47,219 nt of DNA, from the NCBI RefSeq assembly GCF_002995785.1, contig NZ_PVXO01000007.1, forward strand, positions 1 to 47,219. The letters are read 5' to 3'. Shown here one piece after another: positions 46,971-47,219 of this stretch. The first letter of the stretch is position 1; each line of letters starts with the position of its first letter. This DNA comes from Clostridium liquoris (GTDB taxonomy: Bacteria; Bacillota; Clostridia; Clostridiales; Clostridiaceae). A model generated the notes under the pieces. That model had not been told where the DNA came from. It was given only the letters and a program-made list of their open reading frames with translations, and did no database searches. Position numbers and translations under genes: made by a program.

Positions 46971-47164
46971 TAAACAGAGAAGAGAAACCAGTCAATTCTT
47001 AACAGGTAACTGTTAAAATAGCGATGAGCTAAAAAATTGATAGAAACAAGCAGTACAGGGAATGTGGTGCAGTGAGGAGCGGAGTTTACTTCAGTAAATG
47101 AGCACCGGAGCAAGCCAACATGACGAAGTAATGCGAAGTTTATGGCAATTTTTGATTAAACTTT

Positions 47165-47219
47165 TAAATTGAGAGTTTGATCCTGGCTCAGGACGAACGC
47201 TGGCGGCGTGCCTAACACA
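47165..47219 (+). rRNA. 16S ribosomal RNA, 5' end (partial)
   Basis: The bases GAGAGTTTGATCCTGGCTCA, then GGACGAACGCTGGCGGCGTG, are the universal start of bacterial 16S. The 5' end is placed at 47165 by alignment to the E. coli numbering of GAGTTTG. The gene runs off the window after 55 nt. Confidence 0.97.

Larger units (their letters stand above)
46610..47164 (+). other. gyrA-rrn intergenic region and rRNA leader
   Basis: No protein gene is seen. It contains the gyrA terminator, an AT-rich stretch with a small hairpin (CACTGC/GCAGTG, 46834-46850), a 12-bp inverted repeat around the rRNA promoter, the promoter itself and a ~220-nt leader. The leader has a boxA-like element (46957-46970), a boxB-like hairpin TTAACAG-GTAA-CTGTTAA (46999-47016) and a GC-richer structured part (about 47060-47150) that may pair with the far side of 16S for RNase III cleavage. 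Confidence 0.75.

Overview
This window is the replication-origin neighbourhood of a very AT-rich, endospore-forming Firmicute, almost certainly Clostridium sensu stricto. Pointers are the gene order rpmH-oriC-dnaA-dnaN-rlbA-recF-remB-gyrB-gyrA-rrn, a separate noc beside soj/parB, sporulation genes (ytvI, yyaC, a spore-type Lon protease), a Zn-type S18, and clostridial families such as DUF951, DUF3343, DUF4446 and YedF. Species cannot be fixed from the sequence; the C. tetani / C. cochlearium / C. botulinum group is a reasonable guess.

Layout, left to right. 1-2.2 kb: a GC-rich hairpin block, then a dnaD-like/dnaC-like primosome pair on the + strand. 2.2-2.8 kb: two identical tandem copies of a Glu-Val-Asp tRNA cassette behind one consensus promoter. 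2.9-5.3 kb: a PPDK regulatory protein, a CoA-binding protein, a decayed IS200/IS605 tnpB, and a gene-free stretch with two perfect DnaA boxes. 5.3-12.1 kb: metabolic genes (BaiN/HI0933-like flavoprotein, acyl-ACP thioesterase, DUF1858, purA, COG2509 flavoprotein, pgsA, DUF3006, ACT protein). 12.2-13.9 kb: an L,D-transpeptidase and tRNA-Thr(CGU). 14.0-24.4 kb: a long leftward run with dnaB, a Lon-family protease, rplI, gdpP, yybS-like and MazG-like genes, then rpsR-ssb-rpsF with an S6:S18-type leader, DUF951, mscS, DUF3343 and yedF. 24.5-27.4 kb: rightward cysteine-desulfurase-like gene, ytvI, yyaC. 27.5-37.2 kb: leftward YkuS, DUF4446, parB, soj, noc, rsmG, mnmG, mnmE, jag, yidC, yidD, rnpA, rpmH, with two perfect parS sites. 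37.2-39.3 kb: bipartite oriC flanking dnaA. 39.3-46.6 kb: rightward dnaN, rlbA, recF, remB, gyrB, gyrA. 46.9 kb to the end: rRNA promoter, leader and the first bases of 16S rRNA.

As a system, the centre is a chromosome-start module: DnaA boxes and an unwinding element for initiation, clamp and gyrase downstream, ParABS and Noc for segregation and division control, and ribosome/tRNA-modification/membrane-insertion genes expressed away from the origin. Most genes run with the replication fork; dnaD-dnaC, the BaiN-like gene, pgsA and the desulfurase-ytvI-yyaC block run against it.

The most unusual signals are small RNA and DNA structures. In two unrelated places (ytvI/yyaC and DUF4446/ykuS) the 3' arm and U-tract of an intrinsic terminator also form the Shine-Dalgarno and spacer of the next gene, with the same GGAGG-T7-ATG junction. 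The jag stop codon sits in a terminator loop, and rpmH-rnpA carries an attenuator abutting the stop codon. A 28-bp perfect palindrome joins two DnaA boxes in oriC, a DnaA-trio lies beside dnaN, and a 12-bp perfect inverted repeat straddles the -35 of the rRNA promoter. I saw no large undescribed gene system, CRISPR array or prophage.
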